Positions 48,671 to 61,535 are shown, counted from the first letter of the stretch. The stretch: 64,000 nt of DNA from Prinia subflava (GCF_021018805.1 NW_026960607.1:3102501-3166500), one strand, 5' to 3'. The notes: generated by a model not told the origin, from the letters alone. Translations and numbers: made by a program.

Positions 48671-49929
48671 TGTTGGAGTCCATGTTTCCATGGATCCTCC
48701 ACAGAGAGTGAGAAGTACAGAGATAGAATTAAAACCTTTAGAAAAATTAGAATATATAAAAGCTTTAGATACATAAAGTAGAAATCTAACCCTTAGCTTT
48801 AGTTTTACATGCCCTAAGTCCTAGTTGTCAGTGTAGAAGGACACAGCTCCAGGCCTAGTGATAGAGTATAGACATAACAAAAATAGAGTAGAGTACTGTT
48901 TATAATTTTTAGTATGAATTTTATGTACAACAAGGTAGAACATTATGCTAGTAAGATAGAGTTTTACGTTAATAGATATGCTATGTGCGTAGGTTTTGAC
49001 GCTGATTTTCGTAGTTTTACGAACTTTAGAATTGTACCTAGATTGGTTAGTGTGTAGATAAAAAATATGAATATGCATTTTGCAATTTGGGATAAAAAGC
49101 CTCTGTGTCAGTCGGTCAGGGGTCGATTGATCAATCTGATCTATCGATCCAACCTCCACCTCCTGCAGCCTGAGGAAGGAGCCTTGCTAGGGAGCCGAAT
49201 GGGATTCTAAAGGTACCACCTATTGTCGCCTGGCATCTGGGCCCTGGGGTCCCGTCCCTTCCCCCTGCGAGGGTGCGAGACCCCGGGACCCCTCCTTGCC
49301 CCTGTGATCCCGTCCCTTCCCTTTTCCCCCTGCGGCGTTTGCCCCGGAACTCTGTTCAGGGCTGCTGGGGAGTCTGCGAGGGTCCGGGACCCTGGGACCT
49401 CCTTCCTGTCTCTGCAACCGGGAACTGCAAGGGTTTGGGACCCCGGGACCACTCCTTGTCCCTGTGGCCCTGCGTTTGGGAACTCTGCCGAGTTTGGGAC
49501 CCCCCCCATTGCCACTGTGATCCCCGTGGCCGAAACCCCTGTCTGGGATCTGTGATCTTGTGATCCCTTTCTGTTATTGTGACCCCACGGTTAGAGAATC
49601 CTGCTTGGGGTCAGGAGATGGGAGGCTGATTTACCTAGAGGCTGTAATGTCAGATTTATGCTTGCTTATAGTCTTACTAGAGTTTTGCTTGTTAGGAATT
49701 CTATGCTTTGTTTGCTGGTTCATTAGAGTTTTGTGTGTTAAGATTTCTATGCTTTGGTTATTGTTTTATTTAGACTTTGCTTGTTTATGTTTATAATTGA
49801 TCGTATTGTAAGACCGCTCTTAGAACTCTCGCACCTTCAGATACATGCTTTGTAAATAAACCACTCTGCTTAGATACTAAAATGCTGTAAGACCTTATAA
49901 AGACTTTAACCCGTACAACGACCTCGGCA
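48671..49929 (+). mobile_element. Solo LTR of the same family, inserted inverted in the provirus
   Basis: 1259 bp from TGTTGGAGTCCATG to ACCTCGGCA, flanked by the exact 6-bp duplication GTTCTC (48665-48670 and 49930-49935). AATAAA lies at 49855-49860. It aligns inverted with 47515-48525 but is about 250 bp longer, owing mainly to a GC-rich minisatellite in its middle. Homology is visible from the first bases (GTTGGAGTCCATGTTTCCAT) through the AGATTGATCAATCTGATCTATCG-like stretch to the R/U5 end. Confidence 0.92.
49235..49560 (+). repeat. GC-rich minisatellite inside the solo LTR
   Basis: Five or so degenerate units of roughly 50-80 bp share GGG(A/T)CCC(T/C)GGGACC followed by CTCCTTG(C/T)CCCTGTG. 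Examples begin near 49270, 49380, 49430, 49490 and 49540. The inverted LTR at 47515-48525 has only about one or two such units. Confidence 0.75.
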
Positions 49930-49935
49930 GTTCTC

Positions 49936-52400
49936 CACATCTACTAACAGAAATTCTACATTACTACAGATTCTTACATTAAAATCTCAGAAGTCTAAAG
50001 TCTTTTGTGACTAAAGCACACGATAGCAGGTGCAAATTGAAATCTCTGTGCAGTTCACGTCTGCGTGCTTGCTTCTTTGTTCTTGGAGTGGTCAGCGTGT
50101 TTCTGTGCTTGATGTCTTCACATTCTTTGCTAGAATTCACTTGGGTTCCAAATCTGCAGAAACACAAGCAAGCTCTTTGCTCCAAGTTAATAGAGAAAGT
50201 GTACCTTCAATTTGTCCTGTTTATGGATTTCAAAACTAAAAAGAACCTTTTCCCTGTGTGTACCAGTGTAAAATTGCACTTAAATATATATCCATTAACA
50301 GATGGATATTTTGTACTTCTCGATTCTCATGAGTTGGCTGCTCCTGTAGATACAGGAAGTTGCACTAGCTGGTAGACTGGGCAATATTTATGATTGATGC
50401 AAATATAACATAAGTGCACAGGTACTTTGAACAAATGCATAACTGTTAAGGACTAACAGAAATCAGGAAAATTCAGGTACAACAATTAAGAATATTTTCG
50501 ATAACAGGCATAATTGATGACTTATCAATGATAACGTGTGTGAAATCAAATGATTAATAATTACTAAAATATTGTGCCATCATCTCAGAGTTTGCAAACA
50601 GCTTTTGGAACTTTTTTCCAGTGAGGACTCAGACTTCTTTTCTTGGGCAAGATGCTCAGGTCTACTCCGAAAATCGGTTCAGCTGTCATTTTATAGGGTC
50701 AAATTGTCAAGTCAAAATGACTTGAATTTATTTTTTTGAAGCAGAAACCATCGGAGCTTTTGGCAGAACATCTGTCCAGATAGAGTCAAGGCTTGGCCAG
50801 GGCTCAGGCTCTAAACTGGAGTGAGGTCCTTTAGTACATTTCTAAAACAAAGATCTTAACAGTAGCATTTATGAAATGCTTAAACAGTTAAAAAATAAAG
50901 GAAAGATCTTGAAATGACACGTGTTTTTTGGATAATTAGAAGAAGGATATTAAAGCACATTAAAAATCAACTGCAAATAAGGAAAATTAACAAATTCACA
51001 TCATATAATTAATATATCAACACTAATCATCTTAAAAGTTGAAATAACACTTTTCTAAACTCATATACTTATAACTTACAAAAAAGGAACTTTACTAAAA
51101 CAGCTTACAACCAATAACAATCATAACATGGATTTGTGAAATTGCAGCTAATGATAAAACCTTTCATGAAATTAAGGATATGGCAAACTGCATCTTCTTC
51201 TATCTACTAATAGGTGTTCCCCAATGTTTCATCACTGCTGTTCTCATGAAGTATCTTATCTCTAGAAATAATTTAACTTTACAAATAAGATGAGCATATT
51301 TTAACAGAACTTAGGGTGATTTTAAAATCAAAAAATACTTAAACTCACTATGAATAAATTTTGGCAGAAAGAACTTAACAAAACTCATATGTGATAAAAC
51401 TTTAAATTAATAGAATATAGACTTAATATTATCTAAATTTTATAAAACTTAAACTTACCAAAACTTAAAAGTAACTGCAACTTAACAGGGCTCAAACTTA
51501 ACCAAACTTAACATAGCATAATTTAACTGAGCAATACTTAACTTATACTTAAACTAAACTACACAAAATTTAATCTTAATATTGACAGATTACTAAAATA
51601 TAACTTAACTCAGACATATATATAATAAATGACTCTAATTAAAAATTAATTTCTATTTTTACTCTCTGTTGTAATAGTGCTCCATATTGTAATGGATTTC
51701 TGTATGGATCAAACTGCAAGTTAGGTGTTGTTCTCTTTGGTGGTGACTGGTTTCTCCACAACTGGACTGAAGAAGCCCAGAAGAGATGCTGGACAGAGGT
51801 TTTCCATATAAAGACATGCCAGGTCATCTGTACATTGTGTCTATAGCATCTATCAGGCGATCTACAAACGTAGAGAAATGACTCTGATGTTGCTTGCTTT
51901 ATTTCTGTATAAGTCTCTTAAGGAGTTTCTACTGACTGAGTCAACACCAGAGCTTTACAAGCAGTGTTTTTAGTGTCTCTGATTTAGTGGTTCTAGTGAG
52001 TTGGCACCCTCTCTGCCATCCCTGACTGGCAAAGCTAAAAGCGGCTCTTCAGCCAAGTTGAAGTTCTTGTCTCTAATTGCTTGGCATCTGACTGCTGCCC
52101 AATTTGTCAGGGATTCATGCTGAGCTCTTTTTGGAGGACGTCTTGATTCAGGCAGAGGTGAGGGGTGTTCTGTGTCAGAAGTGGATAAGTCTCCTTGTCA
52201 GTTTGAATCTGCTGGGTCTGAAGTTGATGAATCTGAGTCATTGTCTGAGGAAATATCATTTATGTCTCTGTTTTGATGCATTATAGTCTTGTGGTGTCTC
52301 TCACTGATGTCCTGTGTAGTTGCTTCACTTTGGTGCCTGCCCACCCTGTTCCCCCCTCTTGTTGAAGCATTGGTATTGGACAAAGGTTTTTTCATACATG
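49936..52400 (-). pseudogene. Internal remnant of the second class II provirus
   Basis: This is the minus-strand continuation of env beyond the inserted LTR. Segments 50060-50180, 50570-50850 and 50865-51030 align with the first provirus (23940-25390). Stretch 51040-51640 is A-rich with many ACTTAA words. Minus frames at 51639-51827 and 52198-52395 (the latter ending in an acidic, serine-rich run) are unrecognised but plausibly viral. No reverse transcriptase, gag or 5' LTR was seen. The right boundary near 52400 is approximate. Confidence 0.6.
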
Positions 52401-54826
52401 AATAATCTTTTTCTTCATTCCAGCTAACTGAGCTGATGTACCATACAGACTATGTAAATAGTGACCTATGTGTGATATCACTGTAACATCAAAAAAGACT
52501 TAAACCAGGAAGAAGTTAGTTTGTGATCTGATCCATTTTTTATTTAAAATGTATGCTAGAATTGCGATTACAGATGTTTTAATTTAGATGCAGTCTATAC
52601 TTTAAAGAAACATATGGTTTAGGTTTGAACAAAATAAATCATCTTCATACGTATTGTTTGGAAGAAGATGCATTTTGTGCTTACCCATGCAATAATTACC
52701 TGTGTTTTAAATGGGCAGGCTAATGACGTGCACTGATAGCAGTACATGGATACTTTATACTTGCAGCTTCCAAACTTGAACTTGGGGAATGGAGCAGTAC
52801 GTGCTGCTATGTGAGAATGAACTCCATGCCAGCCAGACTGAGTACAGCCTGCTGCCTGTTCCTACTTGCATGGCTTCTATCTTTGAGTACTTTTATTCTG
52901 TCTTGCTGGAGTTCTGCTTCCTCCTTGCTTCTCCCATGTTTGATTTCACTGCCATCCTGCTATGAAGCCTGTCTCTTGTGAGAGACGAGACATTCACAAA
53001 ATGTGTTTTTATTGTATCTATAAGAGCACTTCTCAAACTTTGATTTGCTACTGTAATCATACATTGTTCATAAATTGTGGAAGTCAGAGGTAGCTGCTTC
53101 TCCCAGACTCCCATTTTGCTTCTAATTTAGAAGCATTACATGACGAATTAGTGCTGAAGTACTCCCCCACATGTATGCCTCTCTTCAGGACTGTTACACA
53201 CTTCGTCAGTGTAGACTGAGTTGAGTACTTAGTCTTCTGTCCTACTCAGTTTGTATTACTTTTTTCCCCTCCTTTTTTCTTCTTTTAGTCTGTTTTCTGT
53301 CTTTTTAACCACAACAACTGCAGTCAAGGCAGATAACCTATTAATTCTGTATGTATTTGAATACATGTGTAAAACTTGTTTTTTGATGAACTTCATTGTA
53401 GTTTAATCTTTTAAAATTATTGTTGTCCTTTCCCTCATTCAACATCACTACTTGATTGGTACCCTGGTTCTTTGCCAAGGATCACGTTAAAATTGCAGTA
53501 TTGAAGGCTATATCCATTTTCATTGTTAGCTGGGTTTCTTGTGTCACTATTGATTAATTTGTTTTTTAGTTGCTGTTTCTCAGTGAGCTCAAAACACTTG
53601 ATACCTAACACTTGATACTTTTGTTTATAACATTCATTACAATACAATGTGATTTAAATTATAATTAAGCATTCTTTTGCATTTCCTCTCTTTTCACTTG
53701 GTTGTAACCTTTTGAGATAATTCCATGGAATAAAGAAGAGAGCACAAAACAGTGGAAACTTCTAATTAATTTTGAGTAGTGTTTCTTCTGTAAGTGGTCC
53801 AGTTAGTATACATTCAGAATTCAGATGATGAGTTACAGGATATTACCATTACTAATAGGAACCACTTGACCAAAAAGAAAGTCAAATCATATGTTAGCAA
53901 CTATTAGAAAATAATAGAAAACAAATTAGATGTGTTCAAGTTGCTGTATAATTCTGTGGGGCACATTGTCATTATCCCTCTTCTAACCCCTCAAGATATA
54001 GTCTAGAATTAGAAAAAATATTAAAAAGGGGAAAATAAATTATGAAGGGTATGAAAAAGTAGATTTTGATTTAAAAAATTACTCAATATTTGAGAAATCT
54101 GATAGGGAAAAGGAATGGTAGTGAGAGGATGTTGCTTTGCTTTCTTTCTCTAAAGACCTCTGTCTCTGTTTATTGATCAGTCTGTATCACTTCAGTAACA
54201 GACTGCATCTGTCTGTTCTTGGCTCCAGTTGGAGATGGAAATTTGGGTAGATGGTTCCATGTGGCAGGGTTAGTTGCCTGCATACAGTGGCATACATTCT
54301 AAAACCAGGAACATTTACGTCAGTGGAAGTATTTAAATGCACAGGAACTGTAGTGGAATGAATACAAGATGGATTTACTTGAAATTTAAAGCCAAAGACA
54401 GTAGAATAGTTTTAACAAAGAAAATGGAAAAGTCTGTGTACCATAAGTAATGGGAAGGTTGGTGGGTTCCCAGTCTTGTGGGTGACCATGTGTTTTGAGA
54501 GCAGAAAAGAGGTATTTCTCATTGAATTTGTTTCAATTCCATTGAATTTCAGTTTCACGGGAGGAACAGTTAGGGTCACAAGGAAACTGAAAAATTTATT
54601 TTCCACAGCTTATGCCAGTCCTAGCAAACATACAAGCCGGGTGAATCTTTTATCTAATCTACCTCCAAAACTAATACCAGTGACCAAAAAGAACTCTGAA
54701 CAACAGGTGGCGATTTCGCATTTTTGAAACGTATTGCTAAAACTGTTATTTTATAATGAGTCATGGTCTGTGGACACATGATTTGCTTCCAGTGCGTTAA
54801 AGACAAAAATCATATATAGTAATCAT

Positions 54827-54896
54827 ATATGTAATTGTCCTTGTTACTGGATGAAAATATGTAATATGTAATTGTCCTTGCTACTGGATGAAAATC
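54827..54896 (+). repeat. Tandem duplication of about 37 bp
   Basis: ATATGTAATTGTCCTTG(T/C)TACTGGATGAAAAT is present twice, back to back, with one mismatch in the core. Confidence 0.88.
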
Positions 54897-54930
54897 AAGA
54901 TGGCAATTAAAAACCAAAATTCACCTCGGC

Positions 54931-54950
54931 AAAAAAAAAAAAAAAAAAAA
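54931..54950 (+). repeat. A20 homopolymer
   Basis: Twenty adenines with no LINE or processed-gene body recognised upstream. Confidence 0.9.
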
Positions 54951-56244
54951 TAGAAACAAAACTAAGGAAAAAAACCAAACCTTTCATGATTTTATCTTTA
55001 CCTTTTTATCGTCTTCACCTCCACGCATTCTGGTTTTCCTTCTTTTGTCTGAGTTTTAAAAAAAATATCTGCAGATCAGTAAGCACAACCAGCACCTCTG
55101 TTAATTAGCTGTGATTTATCAGTCCTGTTCTGGGTAGTTCCAGTTTCCCATATTTATCACTGTATGTTCTATGAATAGAACTATTGTGGTCGGTTTTGTT
55201 AATTGAGGTAGGCTGCAGCCATACATTTGGAGTATCACTGCTGCAATACTTTTCTTTGAGGAACTGCTGACAAAACTGCCAGCTGGTGACTGGTATAGAT
55301 AAGGAGAACTTGGTCTATGATTGCAGATTGCTTTGTCCTTGTCATTGAGATCTCAGTATCTTTCAGGAATTTCATAAAATGGCACAAGTAGGGCTTGACA
55401 TGTGATTATTTTTCTATTTCCCTAAGTGAGGTTTTAAATTTTGTTTTTGCAGTACTTATTTTTCCTAGTTTCTGATGATGATTATCTTTTTCCTTATGGT
55501 AAGGTATGGCCAGACAGTGGATATTGCATTTTAGAAAGGCAAGCAGCAGTGCGTCTAAAATTCTGTTGCTGTTACTTATTTTACAAGATATTAAAGAAAG
55601 ACCAAAACAAAAATAACCCGGAAGAACAGTCTTCAAGGATACATTGTGCACTGTCAAAAACTCAGCCTGAGCAATGATCATTGAAGCTTATTACAGAGGG
55701 ATAGAAGGACTGGTACTTGGCATAAATTGTATAAGTTGCCTAAAGAATTAATTTCTTCCTGGTATACTTGTTGGAAATAGATACAGAATGTGTAATTGGC
55801 TTTGTCAGTCAAAACATGCACGTTTTGTACAAAATATTCAAAGGAAATTTCATCCAAGCTCTAAGATGCTTGAAACTTTCAGATGTACAGTAAGCTGGAT
55901 TGACAGAAGTCAGCTGGCAGAAAGGAGCTGAGCATGTGAAGTGTAAAATTGCTTTGTTTTGGAGTAATTTCAGTGATACCATTTTTTAAATTTTTTTTTT
56001 CCCCTTTTGATTTGCTTTGTTCCTTTTAGTTTGAATGAGCTTGGGCCATGTGTGGTCATAATTTCTCCTTTTTTCTCAAATGCTCTTGGAGGATTTTGTG
56101 GAAATAACAGGCTGCAAATCTTGTATCATTTTGTCATGTTGATTCAGCATGTCGTGTATGTAAGAGAGCTGATGCTTACAATTGCATCCTTATAATGGAG
56201 ATGGTGTGGATGTGGAGTGTTTAAGACTGTTCAATGACTTACTT

Positions 56245-56345
56245 AGAATCCGGGATAGCAAAAGGTTGGAGAAGATCCTTTAGATCATCAAGGCTAACTG
56301 CAAAAGTATTACTGTTGAATTATTTTGATCATTCTCTGGCTAAGC
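56245..56345 (-). mobile_element. Possible ancient CR1 3' fragment
   Basis: AGGTTGGAGAAGATCCTTTAG followed by ATCATCAAGGCTAACT resembles the CR1 3' UTR words GGTTGGAAGAGACCTC and ATCATCAAGTCCAAC. Strongly diverged. Confidence 0.4.
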
Positions 56346-56466
56346 ACGAATAAAGCAGGTCTGAGTTAGATCAGTGGAGTTTTCGGTATGCATTTTTATG
56401 GTATGAGCAAAGATAATGCCCCTACAACACCGTGTAAATGAGCAGCCTCATGTTTATAAAGTCATA

Positions 56467-57847
56467 TGTCATGGGTTAGCACTGGCTAGATGTTAATGCA
56501 CCCATGAGTGTATGTTTTCCCTAATGAGCTACTGTGAGATGTGGTCAAGAACAGAGCAGAGCAAGCCTAAAACTTGAAAACAGAGAACAAAACTTTATTA
56601 CATTACATAGGAACAGAAATAGAAAGTAAAACTCTAAACACACACACAAAACAGAAATGAAACCTTCCCAGAACATTTCTTCTCCTCCCCCAATTTCCAC
56701 CCCCTACACGTTACTCTCTACAGACCAAACCCTTGGGTTTTAAATCAAACAATCACCACTCAAAAAACCCCTAATCTTCAATTCAGCAAGGGAAAGAGGA
56801 GTCTCTCTCGCACCACAGACTGCTCCTCAGAAAACACGGGTCCACCCCTTATGTGTTTCTATGTCACCCATGGCACCGCCCGGAGAAAGTTGCCGTGGTG
56901 ACACCCTCCTTTCCATGTCCAGTGCTCTCACCACTGTCCATGGGCCAAAGCTGCTATAGGGCTCTTCCAAGGATGCTTGCATTCTGAGCTCGCCCCATCT
57001 TTCCCCTGGGGCCGAGGGTTCCAAGAACAGGTCTTCCCTGAGGGCAGAGGGCGCCACCACAGCCTCCCCCTCTCTTTTCTGTTCGCTCTACTCTCTAAGT
57101 GCCAGTCACTGTAGCAAAAGCAGAGGCAGCTGCATCCACCCAAATGCAGTTTATATTCAAAAGAGACTTGAGTTCAGTCTATGGCTAACATTATGCAAGA
57201 AAAGTCCAGCTCAGAAAGCCACTCCTCTCATTCTTTGCCCATCCAGGATTCTTTTCATCTTCTAACTTTATCATCTCGGTCCCAGGCTGTTTCTCTTTCT
57301 CTTCTGAAACCACTAGCCATGAGAATCAATGTCTGGGAAAGTTTCTTTCTGCCAAGAAAGGGTTAACAGTTTCTGGCTTCCGGCAGGGTGTGGGCTCAGG
57401 CACTCCCAGGCTAGGCAACTCCCACGTGGCTGGGCATCTTCTCCGGGGGGGGGACGGGGACGGATGGGACGACATGGAAGGCACCTCCACAGTTTTCCAC
57501 CCCTCCATCCTGGATGGGGCCAGCTCAGCTCCAGTCCTGTTCACTCTCTTTCCCCCCCGGGGCCCCAGCTTACTTCAGCTCAGCCGCGTGGTTATCCTCA
57601 GCCCGGCCACGTGGCTCCCCTCTCCCCCTCAGCCTAAAGCTGAGCGGGGGAGAGGAGATGTTTCCCTGCTGAAACCGGAACCCAAAAGAGGCAGACCTTC
57701 TGAGAGTCCTTGCTTTTAACCCCTTGTGTCCTCGGAGGCGTGTCCAACCCCTCAGTGGCCACTAAAAAATGCCAACATTCAAATCTGGCCACTGATTGGT
57801 TTGACCACAGCCTCTTGAAAAAACTCACTTCCCCTCAAACCAGGACA
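56467..57847 (-). mobile_element. Solo LTR related to the 39667-42580 element
   Basis: On the minus strand it starts TGTCCTGGTTTGAGGGG at 57847 and ends GCTAACCCATGACA at 56467 (1381 bp), with the exact 5-bp duplication TCATA at 56462-56466 and 57848-57852. Blocks shared in the same order with the 39.7-kb LTRs include GGACACGCCTC near the start, GCCACGTGG, GTGACTGGCACTT, the GGCGGTGC block and AATAAAG (minus strand of 56594-56599). It is clearly more diverged from them than they are from each other, so it is an older insertion or another subfamily. Confidence 0.92.
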
Positions 57848-57852
57848 TCATA

Positions 57853-60800
57853 TTTCCTTTTAAAATTGTGTAGTGCCATCCATGTTGTTTATAAAATGCC
57901 CTAAGTTAGGGAAAAAAAAACAACCCCAAAAATGAGTGCTGAAAATTATGAAGACATAAGTAGCAGTAATATGTTGAAGATACCGTTTAAGTACCTAGGG
58001 TTAGGAGGAAGCTGATGAATAAAAAAAAGCAAACTACCAAAAGTAAGGAGATTTGAGATGGTAAAATAGGATGTCTTCTTCCATGTAGTGAATGATATAT
58101 TGACATAAAAGAAATATGGCAAATCAGCCTTTCCTATTGAAACTGAACAGAAAATTACATGTATTTAGCAAAGATATGACTGGCTAGTATAGCAGGAATT
58201 TGGTATTATGTATAAAGGGATTTTACAGTAAGCTCTGTATTAGTAGCACCCTTAGCAATGTTAGTTTGACTACTTGGAGTACAAGGATTGATGCTGCTGG
58301 TTTTTTAGAATCTTGTTTAATGTAACTGAGTATTTTCACGCAGATATGCCTAACTCTGCTAGTACTTTTGGCCTTGATTCTTCTTTGTAGTGAATATAGG
58401 CAACTGGTGGCTTTGGAACATCTGTCCAAATTTTGTTGTGTCAGGTATTTCTAATAATGTTAACTTTTTTTTAACTTGATGGTCTCTAATTTTCCATATA
58501 CTGTTCCTGTAATATGGTAATTAGACCCACAGAAGCAGAGATTCTTGATTGATAAATTTAAGGCCAGAAAAAAAGCCATATTTACTTACCCTGATGTCTT
58601 GTGTTACATCAGCCAAGTAATTTCACTACCAAGCTCTGGAAAAAACCCAGATTCCTTAATGCTCTCAACCTGATGTACAGTCATTGGGCTGATCCTTAGG
58701 ATATGAAAGTTACGAAATCAAGCATTCAGAAATTATACTTAAAATTTCAGCCAAATGGATTTATTGGTCCTGTTGTTGGTCCTGTTGTTGCTACACAGTG
58801 TGATACAGCCTTGTACCTGCATGCTCATACCTTGCACCTATTAAGTGGAAGGGATTTTCTATGAACCATGCTTGACCTCAAGGGCAAAGGACTTACGAGT
58901 CATTATACTTATGTTTCAGTCATGTTTCAAAGTACAGAATAGGTAGTGAGGGCACAGAACTACAGGAAGAAAAAGGAAGGTAAAGTTAGTTTATACTTCA
59001 AGTTATGTGTATGGAAATGTAATCTCTGGTTTCTGTGTTTATTTTTAAATATTCAAGCTTTCTAACTTGAAGAAAGTAATAGTATTGAGTGCAACATTAA
59101 AAAAAAGTTATTAAATTTTTTTTTCCACAAAAACAGCTATTAAATATTTAATGAAATAGAAGTGATGAATTAATACTGTAGCATTGTCATGTCTAATGGA
59201 ACATACACTGAAGAGAATACTTGAAGAGAATGTTACACTTTGAAACCTGACTACTCTTACTCAAAGACTTCTTCAAGGGAGATCCAACATAGGTTTTCTG
59301 TCTGTGAAACTCAGAGAAAGGTTTCATATCTCCCAGAGTGAGCATAAATCAGTTTAAGTTTTTAAACTTGATTCCACTTTAGAATGTAAATCAGCTGCTT
59401 AATCTGTAATGTTTTGCTGCAGAATAAACTGCAGAGATTACATGTAAAGTTTCAATGAAGTTTCTTTCATGCAAGCTGTCATAGTAAATTAAAGAATTAA
59501 AATCCCAAGTGAAGGTGGCCCTGAACAACCTGCTCTGGTTGACCCTGCTCTGAAGCATGGATGAAATGAAAAGTATTCAGTTGTTCATGCAAACTTGAAC
59601 CTCTCTTTCTCTGATCCTGTACAATGCAGATGCTGATAGTTCCCTTAATTAACAGATGAAGCTGTTAGTCATTGTTTTCAAATTCATGTTTTAAAGTAAG
59701 CTGCTGATAAACTCTAGAATGTCTTCTGTGCTCAGGGGTTTGGTAGTTTTTGAGTGTCTTTTTTGGTTGGTTGGTTGTGTTTTCTTTGTTCTGTTTTTAA
59801 GGCATTTTGCTTTGTCCCAGTTACAAGCCTAGCACATAGTTTTTTGGTAGAATTCTATTGCAACTCAAGTGACAGCAGTGCAAGTACGTGCTACATGTAT
59901 ACACACACATATTAAAAAATAAATGATCCAGCACTTAAAGTTGTTTTGTATTGTCCTAAATTGGTTTTGTCTGTAAAGAGTAAGAAAATAGGCTTTTGGA
60001 TTCTCTCCAGGGTTTCCTTCTTGCAGACCTGAATACTGATTTTTTTTCTTTGTGTATTTCTTGCTGCAATTGTTTCTGTGTTTAGTAGTTTAATATGAGC
60101 AGTTGCTTAAGTGGGTGCCTTAACTTGTTTATTCTGCTTCATTTTCATATTCCTCAAATTTTCTGGAAAAAAAAATTCTAGTTAAATCTAATGTTTACTA
60201 GCTAAAATGCAGATTATTTAAAAAAATAAAACAACATGATCTACATAGAGGCAGATATTCCTGTTAGTAATGTTGCTTATACATGTATGTGTGTATCTGT
60301 GTACCTCGTAACAAAACTGTCTAATTTTTCATATTTTACTGTGGAATTAAGTAAACAGTTTGGAAGAAAAGCTTATTTGTTTAAGTGTAATAAATATGTG
60401 TATAGACTTTGGTACATAGTTCTGAAACAGAATTTATGTGGTTTCAGTAGACTTCTGGAAAATAACTGGTTTGATATCTTATAAACAGGTAGATAAGAGC
60501 AATTTCTTGGATTTGTGTGCATGTACATGGTAAGCCATCAAACTGTTTAGTAAATCAGTAGTTTTCACCAGCCACTTTAGACACAGTCTCTACTTTCTAG
60601 TGAAAACCAAAAGAGTGTACTATTAAAAAATTGATATTTTATTCCAAAAATGTGTTGCTTATTTATAATGTAAGTACTTCAGTGCTTTAGTGAAGATTTA
60701 TTTCTTGATGATGGCAATAATATACAGTGGAATTATTTGTACTTGACTTTTATGTGTGAGAACTCTGTGAAAAGTGCTTGTCCATATTCAGATGTCTGTA

Positions 60801-61535
60801 AATATTCCAGGAGTAGTCTTAATATTTCTGTATAAATAGGAAAGCTGCAGTGAGGCTAATGATACATGTAGTAGGAGGACAGGTATTGAAAAGCACTTTG
60901 CCCTAGTATCTGCTTTAAAATCTGGAACTGAACTCTAGCTCTGAGATAACAAATTCCTTAATATCAGCCAAAGCTATTCAGACAGTAAATCTGCATGCAG
61001 ATATGCATCCAAATTGAAAGGTCAGCATTGTTTCTTCTCCTTCCCTGTAAAGCAAAGCAAATAAGGTCCAGTCTCTCTCTCTCTGAGTTGAAAACTTAAA
61101 GATGACTCAGTATAAAGGGACTTGGGGGTAAAAAGCCAAAGGATTTTTAACAATATGAGTCTCATCATCAGGATACTATGATTAAGTTCAAATATTTTGT
61201 TTGCTGCTTTTAGAGGATGCACAGAATTGGGATCTGGAAGGTGACAAGAGAGCTGAAGTTTGCAAATGGGTGCAGCCATTGATCCTGATGTAGCAGCAAG
61301 CAGTACTGTCAAGCCAGAAAACATGGAAATACATGCTTTTCTTTGCTGAAAAGATTTCATCATAAAAGGCAATCAAAACCCTCAATGTATTTAGTAGAGA
61401 TTTGAAATAAAGATATGTTTTAGCATTGCAGAACAATTCTTGTAGTTTTGGTCTTTTGATTAAATATTATCATACTTAAGTATATTATATAGTAGTATAT
61501 AGTTCTTACAATAAAAAAAAGGTTACTATGTATTT
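57853..61535 (+). other. SPOCK3: SPOCK3 intron, nothing recognised
   Basis: AT-rich sequence without recognised repeats beyond short homopolymers and a small CT run near 61073-61084. Confidence 0.55.

Larger units (their letters stand above)
52401..56244 (+). other. SPOCK3: SPOCK3 intron with two weak exon-like segments
   Basis: AT-rich sequence. It contains a 37-bp duplication (54827-54896), an A20 run (54931-54950) and the exon-like segments 54609-54706 and 55453-55498 described under findings. No recognised element otherwise. Confidence 0.5.

Noticed and set aside
55474..55485. A D-D-D-Y stretch as the next SPOCK3 exon (expected DDYFRTW)
   Set aside because: The residues after DDY are LFPYG, not FRTW, and none of the following testican sequence is present.
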